Shown here: in pieces, positions 18,217 through 27,779 of the stretch
Position numbering within the stretch: position 1 is the stretch's first letter
How the letters are laid out: each line of letters begins with the position of its first letter
Assembly: GCA_902785855.1 (NCBI GenBank)
Contig: CADAAJ010000003.1
Span: forward strand, 46,691 to 110,690
DNA length: 64,000 nucleotides
Reading direction: 5' to 3'
Source: an uncultured Methanobrevibacter sp.
Lineage (GTDB): Archaea; Methanobacteriota; Methanobacteria; Methanobacteriales; Methanobacteriaceae
Made by a program: the position numbers and the translations under genes
The notes under the pieces: model-generated
What the model saw: the letters and a program-made list of their open reading frames with translations, nothing else
What the model was told of the DNA's origin: nothing
The model's database searches: none

Positions 18217-18248
18217 AAGCATCTGCCAGTGTTTTAGGTAGAGTGCTT
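18217..18248 (+). other. RNA hairpin between the regulator and protease genes
   Basis: AAGCATCTGCC (18217-18227) can pair with GGTAGAGTGCTT (18237-18248) around the loop AGTGTTTTA, with one bulged A and two G-T pairs. No T-run follows directly. It may lower read-through or protect an mRNA end; its role is inferred. Confidence 0.4.
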
Positions 18249-18275
18249 TCTAACCGAATATTAAATTTTATATTT

Positions 18276-18294
18276 AAATCCGTATTACGGGTTT
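18276..18294. promoter_or_regulatory. Palindrome overlapping the start region of the CPBP gene
   Basis: AAATCCGTATTACGGGTTT is a near-perfect inverted repeat (one T-G type mismatch in the arms). It sits just after TTTATATTT, a TATA-like element at 18268-18275, and about 18 bases before the protease start. This position would suit an operator for the XRE regulator encoded immediately upstream. Confidence 0.45.
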
Positions 18295-18311
18295 AATATA
18301 TATTTTTTTTG

Positions 18312-19061
18312 ATGGAAATGTATTTATTTAAAGATAAGATTAAAACTGTTACAATTAAGGAAATTTTTTCAATAATTATTATTTTGTTTTTAATTCAGTT
18401 TGTTTTAAATGAATTAAATATTATTCACATTGATTTTAAGTATATGTATTTAGTTATTATTGCATATATTTTATTTAAACTTAGAGATTGTATTTTTTCA
18501 TTAAAACAAGATTTTTTATCTATTTTTTCTTTTGAAACAATTAAAAATGTTTTGTTTGTTGTAATCTTGAATATTTTTATTTCATATGGATTTTTATATT
18601 TGGCTAATTTTTTATCTGCAAATTTTAATCTAAATTCGATATTACCTTTTTCAATCACCTTTGGAAACATGATTTTTATTATCATTGTTTCTCCTATTGC
18701 TGAAGAATTGATTTTTCATGGTGTTTTATTAAATAGGTTGAGATTAGTTGTTCCTGTATTATTTTCAATTTTTATTTCCTCATTGTTGTTTGCTGCCCTT
18801 CATAGTTTCGGATCTATTTTTTCTGCTTTTATTTTTGCAGTTTGTATGGCAATTTTATATTTAAAAACTGATAATATTTTAGTTCCAATATTTGCACATT
18901 TTTTAAACAATCTTTTTGCTGAAAGTATTGTTTTTATAGATAAACAGGAAATTATTTTTAACAATGTTTTGGTGATGAATTGTATTTCTATTGTTGCAGT
19001 TCTGTCTTTTATTATTATTTTAATTTTCATTGTTAAACAATTAAATAATCTTAAATATTAA
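18312..19061 (+). CDS. CPBP family intramembrane protease
   Basis: A 249-residue polytopic membrane protein with about seven hydrophobic segments. The three CPBP (Abi, Rce1-like) motifs are visible: the paired glutamates in SPIAEELIFHGVLLNRL (about 133-149), the FxxxH type motif in LLFAALHSFG (about 163) and the HxxxN type in IFAHFLNNLF (about 198). These residues form the glutamate/histidine active site in the membrane. The usual EExxFRG reads EELIFHG, so histidine replaces the common arginine. The substrate is unknown. Starts at TTG 18309 or ATG 18318 are possible. The gene follows the XRE regulator, a frequent pairing. Confidence 0.8.
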   Translation: MEMYLFKDKIKTVTIKEIFSIIIILFLIQFVLNELNIIHIDFKYMYLVIIAYILFKLRDCIFSLKQDFLSIFSFETIKNVLFVVILNIFISYGFLYLANFLSANFNLNSILPFSITFGNMIFIIIVSPIAEELIFHGVLLNRLRLVVPVLFSIFISSLLFAALHSFGSIFSAFIFAVCMAILYLKTDNILVPIFAHFLNNLFAESIVFIDKQEIIFNNVLVMNCISIVAVLSFIIILIFIVKQLNNLKY

Positions 19062-19081
19062 TAAATCTTAATATTTTTATC

Positions 19082-19483
19082 ATGGACTTAAAAAAAATTG
19101 GAATTTTACTAATATTTGTTGGTGTTGTTATTAGTATTGTTTTTGTAAATACTAGAGAAATTCTTATACCTGGATTAACAATTACTGTTATTGGTTTTTT
19201 TGTTACTCTTTTGGGTTTTATTGGGGCTATTAAAAGAAGAAAAATTGTTAGTGATAAGTTAAGTGATGATGTTGCAACTATTCTTCAGCCTTTAATTACT
19301 AAATATTCTAATTTAAATAAACAGTATAAACAAGAGTATTCGGATGAAGAATACTCTAAAAAAAGATTAGAATTAAATAAAAGTTTGGAAAAAGAAATTT
19401 CTCAAAGTCTTCCTTATTTGGAAAGTAGGGAAATTAAAAATATTGTTATTCAATTCAGTAAAGAACAAGATAAAATGGATTGA
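19082..19483 (+). CDS. Small membrane protein with helical tail
   Basis: I do not recognise this 133-residue protein. Residues 6-50 form two hydrophobic helices (IGILLIFVGVVISIVFV and LTITVIGFFVTLLGFIGAI) followed by basic residues (KRRK). The rest is a charged, probably coiled-coil tail rich in K, E, Y and S. The tail should face the cytoplasm by the positive-inside rule. It follows the CPBP gene by 20 bases and may be its partner. No ribosome-binding site is evident. Confidence 0.6.
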   Translation: MDLKKIGILLIFVGVVISIVFVNTREILIPGLTITVIGFFVTLLGFIGAIKRRKIVSDKLSDDVATILQPLITKYSNLNKQYKQEYSDEEYSKKRLELNKSLEKEISQSLPYLESREIKNIVIQFSKEQDKMD

Positions 19484-19501
19484 ATTTTTTTTGAAGTTTT
19501 C

Positions 19502-19567
19502 TTATAATGTACATTTTATGACAACAAGGTTTTAAATAGTACATTTTATATAATTAATTTTGGTGAT
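19502..19567 (+). promoter_or_regulatory. trp operon control region with two TRP-box-like repeats
   Basis: GTACATTTTAT occurs twice in direct orientation (19509-19519 and 19539-19549), 30 bases apart. The first copy completes the TGTACA core known as the binding site of the archaeal repressor TrpY in Methanothermobacter. The second copy runs into the TATA box TTTTATATAAT (19545-19555). A ribosome-binding site GGTGAT (19562-19567) precedes the trpE start. Tryptophan-dependent repression by a TrpY-like protein is inferred; no trpY gene is next to it. Confidence 0.65.
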
Positions 19568-19570
19568 AAA

Positions 19571-20982
19571 ATGTTTTCCCCAAATTTCGAAGAAGTTAAA
19601 AAAATTGCAAAAAACACGGAATTTAAAAGAATCCCTATTTCATATGAGTTATTTTCAGATATTTCAACTCCTATTGAAGTTTTAAGAATTTTAAAAGATA
19701 TTAGTGCTCATGTTTACATGTTAGAAAGTGTAGAGGATTCAAAAAATTGGGGAAGATATAGTTTTTTAGGTTATGATCCTCTTTTGGAATTCACATGTCA
19801 AAATGGGGTCGTTTCAATTAAAGGAGATATGAATTTTAATGAATTAAATGAGGATAAATCAGTTATATCAACAGATAATCCTGGAGAAATTATTAAAGAT
19901 TTAATTTTAAAAAATAAATCTCCAAAAGTTGATAATTTACCTTGGATTGTTTTAAAGATATTGATTTAATGTTATTTGATAAAGTCATTGCTTTTGATAA
20001 TTTCAAACAAAAGATAATTCTTATTGTCAATATGAAAACTGATGATTTAATTAATAATTATAATAAAGCTTGTAGTGACTTAAAAAACATGGCAAATTTA
20101 ATTAAAAATGGGTCAAAGGCTAAAATCCCATCACTTGAATTAAAATCTGATTTTTCACCAGTTTTTTCACGCGAAAAATATTGCGAAATGGTCGATAAAG
20201 CTAAAGATTATATTTATGAAGGAGATATTTTTCAAGTTGTCCTTTCAAATAGGATTGAAGCAGAAATTTCTGGAAGCTTATTTGATACATACAGAATTTT
20301 AAGAACTACAAATCCTTCTCCATACATGTTTTATTTTTCAAGTGAGGATATTGAAATTGCAGGTGCATCTCCTGAAACTTTAGTTAAATTAAATGATGGT
20401 AAATTATACACATTTCCATTAGCTGGTACTAGGCCTCGTGGAAAAACAGATAAAGAAGATTTAATTTTAGAAAAAGAATTATTGTCTGATGAAAAAGAAC
20501 TCGCTGAGCATAATATGTTGGTTGATTTGGGACGTAATGATATTGGTAAAATTTCAGAAATTGGCTCTGTTAAAGTTGAAAAATATCTGTCCGTTGAAAA
20601 ATTTTCTCATGTCATGCATATTGGATCAACAATATCTGGTAAATTACGCAGTGATTTGGACTCTCTTTCTGCTATTGATTCTATTTTACCTGCTGGTACT
20701 TTATCGGGAGCTCCAAAAATTAGGGCCTGTGAAATTATTAATGAATTGGAAAATAATAAAAGAGGAATTTATGGTGGAGCTATAGGATATCTTGATTTAA
20801 GTGGTAATATTGATACTTGTATATCAATTAGAATTGCTTTTGCTCGCAACAACAAGGTATTCATCCGCTCTGGAGCAGGTATAGTTGCAGATAGTGTTCC
20901 TGAAAATGAATTTGATGAATGTTTGAATAAAGCTCGGGCGGTCATTGATGCTTTAAAAATGGCTGATGGGGGGATTGAATGA
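19571..20982 (+). pseudogene. trpE: Anthranilate synthase component I TrpE, disrupted by an out-of-frame deletion
   Basis: The N-terminal frame (from 19571) reads as normal TrpE for about 124 residues, including MLESVED of the tryptophan-binding region, to KVDNLP. It then runs into WIVLKILI and a stop at 19967-19969. A second frame, shifted by -1, resumes at CFKDIDLMLFDKVIAF and continues intact to 20982 with the whole chorismate-binding domain (NPSPYM, PLAGTRPRG, RNDIGKI, GTLSGAPKIRA). The family segment between these points, the F-GG-GY-YD stretch and following 20-30 residues, is absent from both frames. So this is a deletion of multiple codons whose length is one more than a multiple of three, not a single-base slip. 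The downstream frame could be translated separately from TTG 19942 or ATG 19969, but would lack the N-terminal domain. Downstream trp genes overlap normally and look intact. Confidence 0.87.
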
Positions 20983-21566
20983 TTCTTTTAGTTGATAATT
21001 ATGATAGTTTTTCATATAACTTATTTCAATTAATTGGTGAAGTTACCAGTGATATTCAAGTTTATAGAAATGATAAAATTACTTTAAATGAAATAGAACT
21101 CTTAAAACCTGAAGCTATTATTTTATCTCCAGGACCTGGTAAACCGGAAAATGCAGGAATTTGTGTTGATATTGTTAAAAAATTTCACAGTAAAATTCCA
21201 ATATTGGGCGTTTGTTTAGGTCATCAGGCGATATGTGTTGCTTTTGGAGGTAATGTTTCTTATGCAAAAAGGTTAATGCATGGAAAATCTTCTGTGATAA
21301 AATTAAAAGCAGATGATATTTTTAAAGAATTAGGAAATGAAGTTACAGTTGGAAGGTATCATTCTTTAAGTTTGGTTGAAGATAGTATTCCTGATTCATT
21401 AGAAGTTATTTCCAGAGATTTAAATGATGATGAAGTGATGGCTATTAAACATAAAAACTATGATGTTTACGGCCTTCAATTTCATCCTGAATCAATTTTA
21501 ACTCCATGTGGATTATCAATAATAAAAAATTTTATAAATAATATTCGAGGGGATTTTTATGATTAA
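20979..21566 (+). CDS. trpG: Anthranilate synthase component II TrpG
   Basis: A class I glutamine amidotransferase of 195 residues. The oxyanion strand is ILSPGPGKPENAG, the nucleophile elbow GVCLGHQAI carries the catalytic cysteine near residue 79, and the C-terminal His-Glu pair lies in YGLQFHPESI. It supplies ammonia to TrpE for anthranilate formation. Its ATG overlaps the trpE stop (ATGA), and it overlaps trpD by 8 bases. Because trpE is damaged, TrpG may lack its usual partner. In some organisms TrpG also serves 4-amino-4-deoxychorismate synthase, but methanogens make no folate by that route, so the trp role is more likely. Confidence 0.95.
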   Translation: MILLVDNYDSFSYNLFQLIGEVTSDIQVYRNDKITLNEIELLKPEAIILSPGPGKPENAGICVDIVKKFHSKIPILGVCLGHQAICVAFGGNVSYAKRLMHGKSSVIKLKADDIFKELGNEVTVGRYHSLSLVEDSIPDSLEVISRDLNDDEVMAIKHKNYDVYGLQFHPESILTPCGLSIIKNFINNIRGDFYD

Positions 21567-22566
21567 AGAAGCGATATTGAAAGTATATAAACATGAAAAT
21601 TTAACTTATGATGAAGCTTACCAAACAATGGATGAAATTATGAGTGGTGAAGCAAGTGAAGTTCAAATGAGTGCTTATTTAACAGCAATGTCAATGAAAG
21701 GAGAAACAATTGATGAAATTACTGCATCTGCTGAAGCTATGAGAAATCATTGTGTAAGATTATTAAATGATGAAGAAGTATTGGAAATTGTTGGTACTGG
21801 AGGTGATGGTTCAAATACTTTTAATATATCAACAACTTCATCAATTGTTATTTCAGCAGCTGGGGTTCCTGTTGCAAAACATGGTAACCGATCAGCATCA
21901 AGTAAATGTGGTGCTGCTGATGTTTTGGAGGAACTTGGTGTTAATATTTTCATCGAACCCGAAAAAAGTTTAAAATGTTTGAAAGAAATTAATTTATGTT
22001 TTTTATTTGCTCAAAATTATCATTTGTCTATGAAATATGTTGCTAATGTTCGCAGTGAACTTTCTATTAGAACAATATTCAATATTTTAGGCCCTCTTAC
22101 AAATCCTGCAGGAGCTACAATGCAGGTATTGGGAGTTTATGAAAAAGAATTAGTAGAACCTTTAATCAATGTTTTAAATAATCTTGGTGTTAGTTCTGCT
22201 TTGTCTGTCTATGGGATGGATAATATGGATGAAATTTCTGTTAGTGACAAAACTTTTGTCTGTGAACTTAAAGATGGTGAAACTTTTTCATATGAACTTT
22301 CACCAGAAGATTTTGGAATAGAAATAGCATCTAAAAAAGATTTGGTTGGTGGAGATGCAAAAGAAAATGCAAAAATAACATTGGATATTTTGAATGGTCA
22401 AAAGGGTCCTAAAAGAGATGCAGTTGTTTTAAATTCTGCTGCGGGATTGTATGTTGCAGGTAAAGTTCAGTCATTGGCTGAAGGTGTTGATTTGGCTTGT
22501 CAGATTATTGATTCGGGAAAAGCCTTAGAGCAACTTGAAAAATTTATTGAAGTTACAAACAGTTGA
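21559..22566 (+). CDS. trpD: Anthranilate phosphoribosyltransferase TrpD
   Basis: A 335-residue class IV phosphoribosyltransferase. It shows the PRPP-binding GTGGDGSNTFNIST loop (residues 75-88), AKHGNRSASSKCGAADVLEELG, and the NVRSELSIRTIFNILGPLTNPA segment around residue 165. It joins anthranilate to PRPP. The length and motifs are normal. Its ATG lies within the last 8 bases of trpG, and it ends by overlapping the leader of trpC. The order E-G-D-C-F-B-A puts trpD directly after trpG, whereas I recall Methanothermobacter having trpD at the operon end. Confidence 0.95.
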   Translation: MIKEAILKVYKHENLTYDEAYQTMDEIMSGEASEVQMSAYLTAMSMKGETIDEITASAEAMRNHCVRLLNDEEVLEIVGTGGDGSNTFNISTTSSIVISAAGVPVAKHGNRSASSKCGAADVLEELGVNIFIEPEKSLKCLKEINLCFLFAQNYHLSMKYVANVRSELSIRTIFNILGPLTNPAGATMQVLGVYEKELVEPLINVLNNLGVSSALSVYGMDNMDEISVSDKTFVCELKDGETFSYELSPEDFGIEIASKKDLVGGDAKENAKITLDILNGQKGPKRDAVVLNSAAGLYVAGKVQSLAEGVDLACQIIDSGKALEQLEKFIEVTNS

Positions 22567-22571
22567 TTATT

Positions 22572-23348
22572 ATGCTTGAGGAAATAGTTTTAAAAACAAA
22601 AGAACGTGTTGAAGAATCAAAAAAGAATAAACCTTTGGATGATTTAAAAAAAGAAGTTTTGGCATTAGAAATTTCTAAAGAATTTCCATTTAAAAAAGCA
22701 TTATCTGAAGAGGACATATCTATAATTGCTGAAGTTAAAAGGGCTTCTCCTTCAAAAGGTTTAATTGTTGATGATTTTGATTATATTGAAATTGCAAAAG
22801 AATATGAACTGGCAGGTGCTTCAGCAATTTCTGTTTTAACTGAACCTTATTTTTTCATGGGTTCAAATGAGTATTTGTCTTCAATTTCTAAAAATGTCAA
22901 TATTCCACTTTTAAGAAAAGATTTTATTATTGATGAATATATGATTTGGGAAGCTAAGCTTATTGGGGCTTCAGCTATTCTTTTGATTGTTTCAATATTG
23001 GATATTGTTCAATTAAAAAAATTTTTAGATTTGGCTCATGATTTGGGACTTTCTGCTATTGTTGAAGTTCATGATTCTTATGAAATTTCAAATGCTTTAA
23101 TTGTTGGTGCTGAAATTATTGGTGTGAATAATAGAGATTTGAAAGATTTTAGTGTAAATATTGAAAATAGTATCAATCTACGTAGATGTGTGAGTAGTGA
23201 TGTAATATTTATTTCTGAAAGTGGAATTAAAACCAAAGAAGATATCATTAAATTAAGAGAAAATAATGTTGATGCTGTTTTAATTGGTGAAACTTTAATG
23301 AAAAGTGATAATAAAATATCAATGATTTCGGAGTTGAAGAATGGTTAA
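22572..23348 (+). CDS. trpC: Indole-3-glycerol phosphate synthase TrpC
   Basis: A 258-residue TIM-barrel enzyme. Key segments are IIAEVKRASPSKG with the substrate-binding lysine, LLRKDFIIDEYMI, VEVHDSYE, GVNNRDLKDF and FISESGIKTKEDI. It closes the indole ring of indole-3-glycerol phosphate. I chose ATG 22572 (MLEEIVLKTK) rather than the in-frame TTG at 22563, because TTGATTATT is the leader pattern used in this genome. The gene is stand-alone, not fused to trpF, and overlaps it by 8 bases. Confidence 0.95.
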   Translation: MLEEIVLKTKERVEESKKNKPLDDLKKEVLALEISKEFPFKKALSEEDISIIAEVKRASPSKGLIVDDFDYIEIAKEYELAGASAISVLTEPYFFMGSNEYLSSISKNVNIPLLRKDFIIDEYMIWEAKLIGASAILLIVSILDIVQLKKFLDLAHDLGLSAIVEVHDSYEISNALIVGAEIIGVNNRDLKDFSVNIENSINLRRCVSSDVIFISESGIKTKEDIIKLRENNVDAVLIGETLMKSDNKISMISELKNG

Positions 23349-23940
23349 AATTAAAATCTGTGGTATTAAAAGATTTGAAGATATTGAAATAGTTAATAGA
23401 TATAAACCAGATTATATAGGATTTGTATTTGCTAAAAGTAAAAGAAAAGTATCTCATGATTTTGCTAGTAAATTAAAGAATAAATTAGACTCTGATATTC
23501 TTGCTGTTGGTGTTTTTGTTGATGCTGATGAAAATGAAATCTTAAGATTATATGATGAGGGTATTATAGATATGGCACAGCTTCATGGAAATGAAAGTGA
23601 TGAATATATTTTATCCTTAAAAGAAAAAACAGATTATAAATTAAAAATTATAAATGCAATAGAGATGCATGAAAATATTGATTTAACTATATATAATAAT
23701 TCTCATGCGGATTATTTATTATTTGATAGTGGTAAAGGTAGTGGAATTACCTTTGATTGGAATTTAATAGGTAAAAATTTAGATAAAGAATTTTTTATTG
23801 CAGGTGGGTTAGATATTTCAAATATTCCATTAGTAATTGATGAGTTTAATCCTTATGGTGTTGATTTAAGTTCTAGTTTGGAAATTGATGGTGTTAAAGA
23901 TGAAAATAAGATTAAAGAAATTATTGAGGTTATAAAATGA
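23341..23940 (+). CDS. trpF: Phosphoribosylanthranilate isomerase TrpF
   Basis: A 199-residue TIM-barrel isomerase. It starts with the canonical [13 protein letters not shown] (catalytic cysteine near residue 6) and has [40 protein letters not shown] and a [11 protein letters not shown] phosphate-binding loop. The protein ends with a [19 protein letters not shown] segment. It converts phosphoribosylanthranilate to CdRP. The ATG sits in the last 8 bases of trpC, and its stop overlaps trpB (ATGA), so translation is probably coupled. Confidence 0.95.
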   Translation: MVKIKICGIKRFEDIEIVNRYKPDYIGFVFAKSKRKVSHDFASKLKNKLDSDILAVGVFVDADENEILRLYDEGIIDMAQLHGNESDEYILSLKEKTDYKLKIINAIEMHENIDLTIYNNSHADYLLFDSGKGSGITFDWNLIGKNLDKEFFIAGGLDISNIPLVIDEFNPYGVDLSSSLEIDGVKDENKIKEIIEVIK

Positions 23941-25121
23941 ATGATGGAAGATATGGTGAGTATGGAGGTCAGTACATATCTGAAACTTTGATGAATGAGC
24001 TGTTATATTTGGAAGAGCAGTATAATTATTATATGAAAGATCCTGACTTTTTAGATGAATTAAATTTTTTATTAAAAGAATATGCGGGTCGTCCATCATT
24101 ATTGTATTATGCTAAAAGAATGACTGAAGACCTTGGTGGGGCAAAAGTCTATTTAAAACGTGAGGATTTAAATCATACTGGTGCTCACAAAATTAATAAT
24201 GTTTTGGGTCAAGTTTTACTTGCTAAAAAAATGGGTAAAACAAGAGTCATTGCTGAAACTGGTGCAGGTCAACATGGTGTTGCAACAGCTACAGCTGCAG
24301 CACTTTTAGATATGGAATGTGAAGTGTATATGGGTGAAGTTGACACTGAAAGACAGGCTTTAAATGTGTATCGTATGGAATTGCTTGGTGCTAAAGTTAA
24401 TCCTGTTAAATCAGGTACTAAAACATTAAAAGATGCAGTTAACGATGCATTTAGAGATTGGATTGCTAGAGTACATGATACAAATTATGTTATTGGTTCT
24501 ACTATGGGTCCCCATCCATTTCCTATGATGGTTAGAGATTTTCAAGCTATTATAAGTAAAGAAGCACGTCAACAAATTTTAGATAAGGAAAATAAACTTC
24601 CAAACATGGTAATTGCATGTGTTGGTGGTGGAAGTAATGCAATGGGAGCATTTTATAATTTTATTGATGATGAAAATGTTAAATTGGTAGGTTGTGAAGC
24701 TGGTGGGAGGGGAGTTGATACTCCTTATAATGCAGCTGCTCTAACCAATGGTAAAATTGGTATTTTTCATGGTATGAAATCAATGTTTAATCAGGGCGAT
24801 TATGGTCAAATTGCTCCGGTTTATTCCGTTTCAGCAGGTCTTGATTATCCAGGTGTTGGTCCTGAACATGCATATTTAAAAGATAAGGGTCGTGCTGAAT
24901 ATGTTCCAATAAATGATGAAGAAGCTGTAAATGCTTTTGAATATTTATCAAGAATGGAGGGTATTATTCCTGCTATAGAAAGTGCACATGCTGTTGCATA
25001 TGCAATGAAAGTTGCACCTCAAATGGATACAGATGATGTTATCATAGTCTGTTTATCAGGACGTGGTGATAAAGATGTCAGATCAATTGCAAAATATCGT
25101 GGGGTTGAATTAAATGAGTAA
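23937..25121 (+). CDS. trpB: Tryptophan synthase beta chain TrpB1
   Basis: A 394-residue PLP enzyme. The cofactor lysine is in [15 protein letters not shown] (about residue 83), the PLP phosphate loop is [11 protein letters not shown], and the segments [18 protein letters not shown] and [17 protein letters not shown] are typical. It condenses indole with serine. The short N-terminus and its place directly before trpA indicate the TrpB1 type, which works as a complex with TrpA, rather than the stand-alone TrpB2. It overlaps both neighbours. Confidence 0.96.
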   Translation: MNDGRYGEYGGQYISETLMNELLYLEEQYNYYMKDPDFLDELNFLLKEYAGRPSLLYYAKRMTEDLGGAKVYLKREDLNHTGAHKINNVLGQVLLAKKMGKTRVIAETGAGQHGVATATAAALLDMECEVYMGEVDTERQALNVYRMELLGAKVNPVKSGTKTLKDAVNDAFRDWIARVHDTNYVIGSTMGPHPFPMMVRDFQAIISKEARQQILDKENKLPNMVIACVGGGSNAMGAFYNFIDDENVKLVGCEAGGRGVDTPYNAAALTNGKIGIFHGMKSMFNQGDYGQIAPVYSVSAGLDYPGVGPEHAYLKDKGRAEYVPINDEEAVNAFEYLSRMEGIIPAIESAHAVAYAMKVAPQMDTDDVIIVCLSGRGDKDVRSIAKYRGVELNE

Positions 25122-25884
25122 AATAGCAAATGCTTTTAAAAATGGGACTGCTTTTATAGGATTTTTAACTGCAGGAGATCCTACAACTGAAAAAACTGTT
25201 GAATATATTTTAGCTATGGAAGAAGCAGGTTGTGATTTAATAGAAATTGGAATTCCATTTTCAGATCCTATGGCTGAAGGAATTGTAATTCAAGATGCTA
25301 ATGTTAGAGCTTTAAAACATAATACTACCACTGATGATGTATTTGATATTGTTCGTGAGGTACGTAAAAAAACTGATGTTCCATTGGTATTTTTAACTTA
25401 TATCAATCCTGTTTTCTTTTATGGTTATGAAAAATTCTTTAAAAAATGTAATGAACTTGGAGTTGATGGGATTATATCTCCTGATTTACCATTTGAAGAA
25501 AAAAATGAAATTAAAGATATTGCTTTAGCTAATGATGTTGATGTTATTTCTTTAATTGCACCTACATCCAAACAAAGAATTCAGAAAATTGCAAGTGATG
25601 CAAGTGGTTTTATTTATGTTGTTTCATCTTTGGGAGTAACAGGAATGAGAAGTGAGATTAAAACAGACTTAAATGCTATTTTATCTGATATTCGTGAAGT
25701 AAGTGATTTACCTTTAGCTGTTGGTTTTGGTATCAATACTCCAAAACAGGCTCATGAAATTGGTAAAATTGCTGATGGTGTTATTGTAGGTAGTGCAATT
25801 GTAAAAATTATAGAAGAATATGGTGAAAATGCAACATTGACTTTAAAAGAATATGTTTCAAGTATGAAAGAAGCTTGTAGATAA
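25114..25884 (+). CDS. trpA: Tryptophan synthase alpha chain TrpA
   Basis: A 256-residue TIM-barrel protein that splits indole-3-glycerol phosphate to indole and glyceraldehyde phosphate. The catalytic glutamate lies in [17 protein letters not shown] (about residue 46) and the aspartate in [37 protein letters not shown] and [10 protein letters not shown] follow. It starts in the last 8 bases of trpB and is the last gene of the operon. The next gene, pcn, has its own promoter region 75 bases on. Confidence 0.96.
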   Translation: MSKIANAFKNGTAFIGFLTAGDPTTEKTVEYILAMEEAGCDLIEIGIPFSDPMAEGIVIQDANVRALKHNTTTDDVFDIVREVRKKTDVPLVFLTYINPVFFYGYEKFFKKCNELGVDGIISPDLPFEEKNEIKDIALANDVDVISLIAPTSKQRIQKIASDASGFIYVVSSLGVTGMRSEIKTDLNAILSDIREVSDLPLAVGFGINTPKQAHEIGKIADGVIVGSAIVKIIEEYGENATLTLKEYVSSMKEACR

Positions 25885-25959
25885 AATTTTTATATAAAAA
25901 GATAAACTTATTATATAGAAAAAACAAATATAAATTTATTATTTATAAGAGGATTATTT

Positions 25960-26694
25960 ATGTTTAAAGCAGAATTAAGTGATTCTAGTATATTAAAAAC
26001 CAGTTTTGATGCGATTTCATCTATCGTAGATGAAGTTCAAATCCAAACTGATAGTGAAGGCATGAGATTAGATGCCTTAGACCGTAGTCATATAACTTTT
26101 GTTCATTTAGAACTTAAAAATACTTTGTTCGATGAATATGTTTGTGATGTTCCAGAAAAGATTAATATCGATACTGATGAATTCATGAGAGTTCTCAAAC
26201 GTGCTAAATCTCAAGATAGAGTATTAATGTCTGTTGATGAGGGTAATTTTATCATTACTTTCGAAGGAGATGCAACTAGAACTTTCAAAATAAGATTAAT
26301 TGATATTGAGTATGATAATCCTACTCCGCCTGAAATTGAACATCCAACTTCATTCAAAGTACGTTTCTCTATATTAAAAGATAGTATTAATGATATTGAC
26401 ATATTTTCAGATAAGATTGCTTTGCAAGTTGATGAAGATTACTTCATTGCTTCTGCAGATGGAGAGTTTGGTGATGCTAGTATTAAATATCTCCATGGAG
26501 AAAATATTCAAGAACATGCTAAATCTTTATTCTCATTAGATAAGATTAGAGAAATGCTTAAGGCGGATAAATTTTCAGAAGAAGCAGAAATTAGTTTAGG
26601 TACTGACATGCCATTAAGTTTAACTTTAAATATGGTTACTGGTGACGGTAAACTTAGTTTCTTGCTTGCTCCTAGATTAGAACAAGATGAATAA
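25960..26694 (+). CDS. pcn: DNA polymerase sliding clamp PCNA
   Basis: A 244-residue archaeal PCNA with two similar domains joined by the interdomain loop near [15 protein letters not shown]. The N-terminal half contains [21 protein letters not shown], matching the family signature, and the protein ends [13 protein letters not shown], with the typical LAPR(x)E tail. As a homotrimer it encircles DNA and tethers polymerase, ligase, FEN1 and repair enzymes. AGAGGATTATTT precedes the ATG. It opens the conserved replication and translation gene cluster that continues to 31.3 kb. Confidence 0.95.
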   Translation: MFKAELSDSSILKTSFDAISSIVDEVQIQTDSEGMRLDALDRSHITFVHLELKNTLFDEYVCDVPEKINIDTDEFMRVLKRAKSQDRVLMSVDEGNFIITFEGDATRTFKIRLIDIEYDNPTPPEIEHPTSFKVRFSILKDSINDIDIFSDKIALQVDEDYFIASADGEFGDASIKYLHGENIQEHAKSLFSLDKIREMLKADKFSEEAEISLGTDMPLSLTLNMVTGDGKLSFLLAPRLEQDE

Positions 26695-26749
26695 TTTCAT
26701 TTGTTCTCTATTTTTATTTTTTTAAATTTAATTTTAGAGATGGTATTAA

Positions 26750-27565
26750 GTGGATCAGTTTTATCAAGAATTGCGGAAAATTCAAAAAAAGGAACGTAAT
26801 AATGGTACATTGGCTCGTGTAGAAGAGACTTTTTTTAATGATATGCATGAGTATATGAATAATTTAAAACAAGAAGCTATTAATGATCCATTTTCTAAAG
26901 CTCCGGCAATACTAAAAGAAGCTCAAATTATAGCTACAGAAATCTGTCAGAGAAGAGAAAGTAAAATAACAGAATCTGCTGTTCTTAATATTCATAGGTC
27001 TTATCATTTATTCACTGGAAAAGAACCACAATTTGATTTAATTGATACTACTCCTTTAAATTTAACTCCTGAAGAAGAAAAATTTTATTATTCATTAATT
27101 GATACTTTAAAGAATCATAGGAATAATATTTCTTTAGATGAATTTTCTGATGGTGATAAACCTATTATCAAACCAAAAGATATTCAATCAAACACTTTAA
27201 CTCCTGAAGTTGATCAAACAACAGAAGAAATTATTAAACCAAAAATTGTTAAAGAAGTCAAACTGGAACCGGTTAAAGAAGTAAAATCCGAACCTATTAA
27301 AAATCCAAAACCCGAACCTGTTGAGAATATTGAGGATAATCCTAATGTTTTTGATAATCAGGATGAATTTTATGATTTTGAATCTGAAAAATTAGCTAAA
27401 GATACTGAACTTGTTACTATGCTGGTTTTTGATGATGTGGGAGCTATTGTTGGAGTTGATGAAAAGGTTTATGGACCTTTCAGACCACAGGATATAGTAA
27501 CTTTACCATTAATTAATGCAAAAATATTTTTCAAAAATCGTAAAGGTAGAAAAGTAAAAATTTAA
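26750..27565 (+). CDS. Archaeal GINS complex subunit Gins51
   Basis: A 271-residue protein. The N-terminal 130 residues are helical with FYQELRKIQKKERNNGTLARVEETFF, typical of the GINS A domain in archaeal Gins51 (Sld5/Psf1-like). A low-complexity linker rich in K, P, E and V (VKEVKLEPVKEVKSEPIKNP) covers about 140-200. The last 60 residues form the small beta-rich B domain (LVFDDVGAIVGVDEKVYGPF...DIVTLPLINAKIFF). GINS joins Cdc45/RecJ and MCM in the replicative helicase. Start is GTG 26750. Its position after pcn is a known archaeal arrangement, which supports the call. Confidence 0.87.
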   Translation: MDQFYQELRKIQKKERNNGTLARVEETFFNDMHEYMNNLKQEAINDPFSKAPAILKEAQIIATEICQRRESKITESAVLNIHRSYHLFTGKEPQFDLIDTTPLNLTPEEEKFYYSLIDTLKNHRNNISLDEFSDGDKPIIKPKDIQSNTLTPEVDQTTEEIIKPKIVKEVKLEPVKEVKSEPIKNPKPEPVENIEDNPNVFDNQDEFYDFESEKLAKDTELVTMLVFDDVGAIVGVDEKVYGPFRPQDIVTLPLINAKIFFKNRKGRKVKI

Positions 27566-27779
27566 TTTTTCCATTACCTTTAAATAACTTAATTTATAGA
27601 TATACTAATCGTATCTATTTGTGATAATAAAAAATTATATTTTATATAATTTGGATTTCTGCTATATGTAGACTTGATGCGTTACAATATAGTTTTTATC
27701 TCTATCGTTTTTTAATAGAAATTGAATTTAGATAAATTCATAAATAGATTTATCATAACTTATTAATTACGGTGAAAAA

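Noticed and set aside
19940..19969. Programmed -1 frameshift in trpE
   Set aside because: There is no slippery heptamer, and a simple shift would still leave the conserved GG-GY-YD segment missing.
27566..27779. Possible small RNA between gins51 and rpl44e
   Set aside because: Only a weak inverted repeat (TAGATA...TATCTA) and promoter-like AT stretches; no C/D or H/ACA box pattern.
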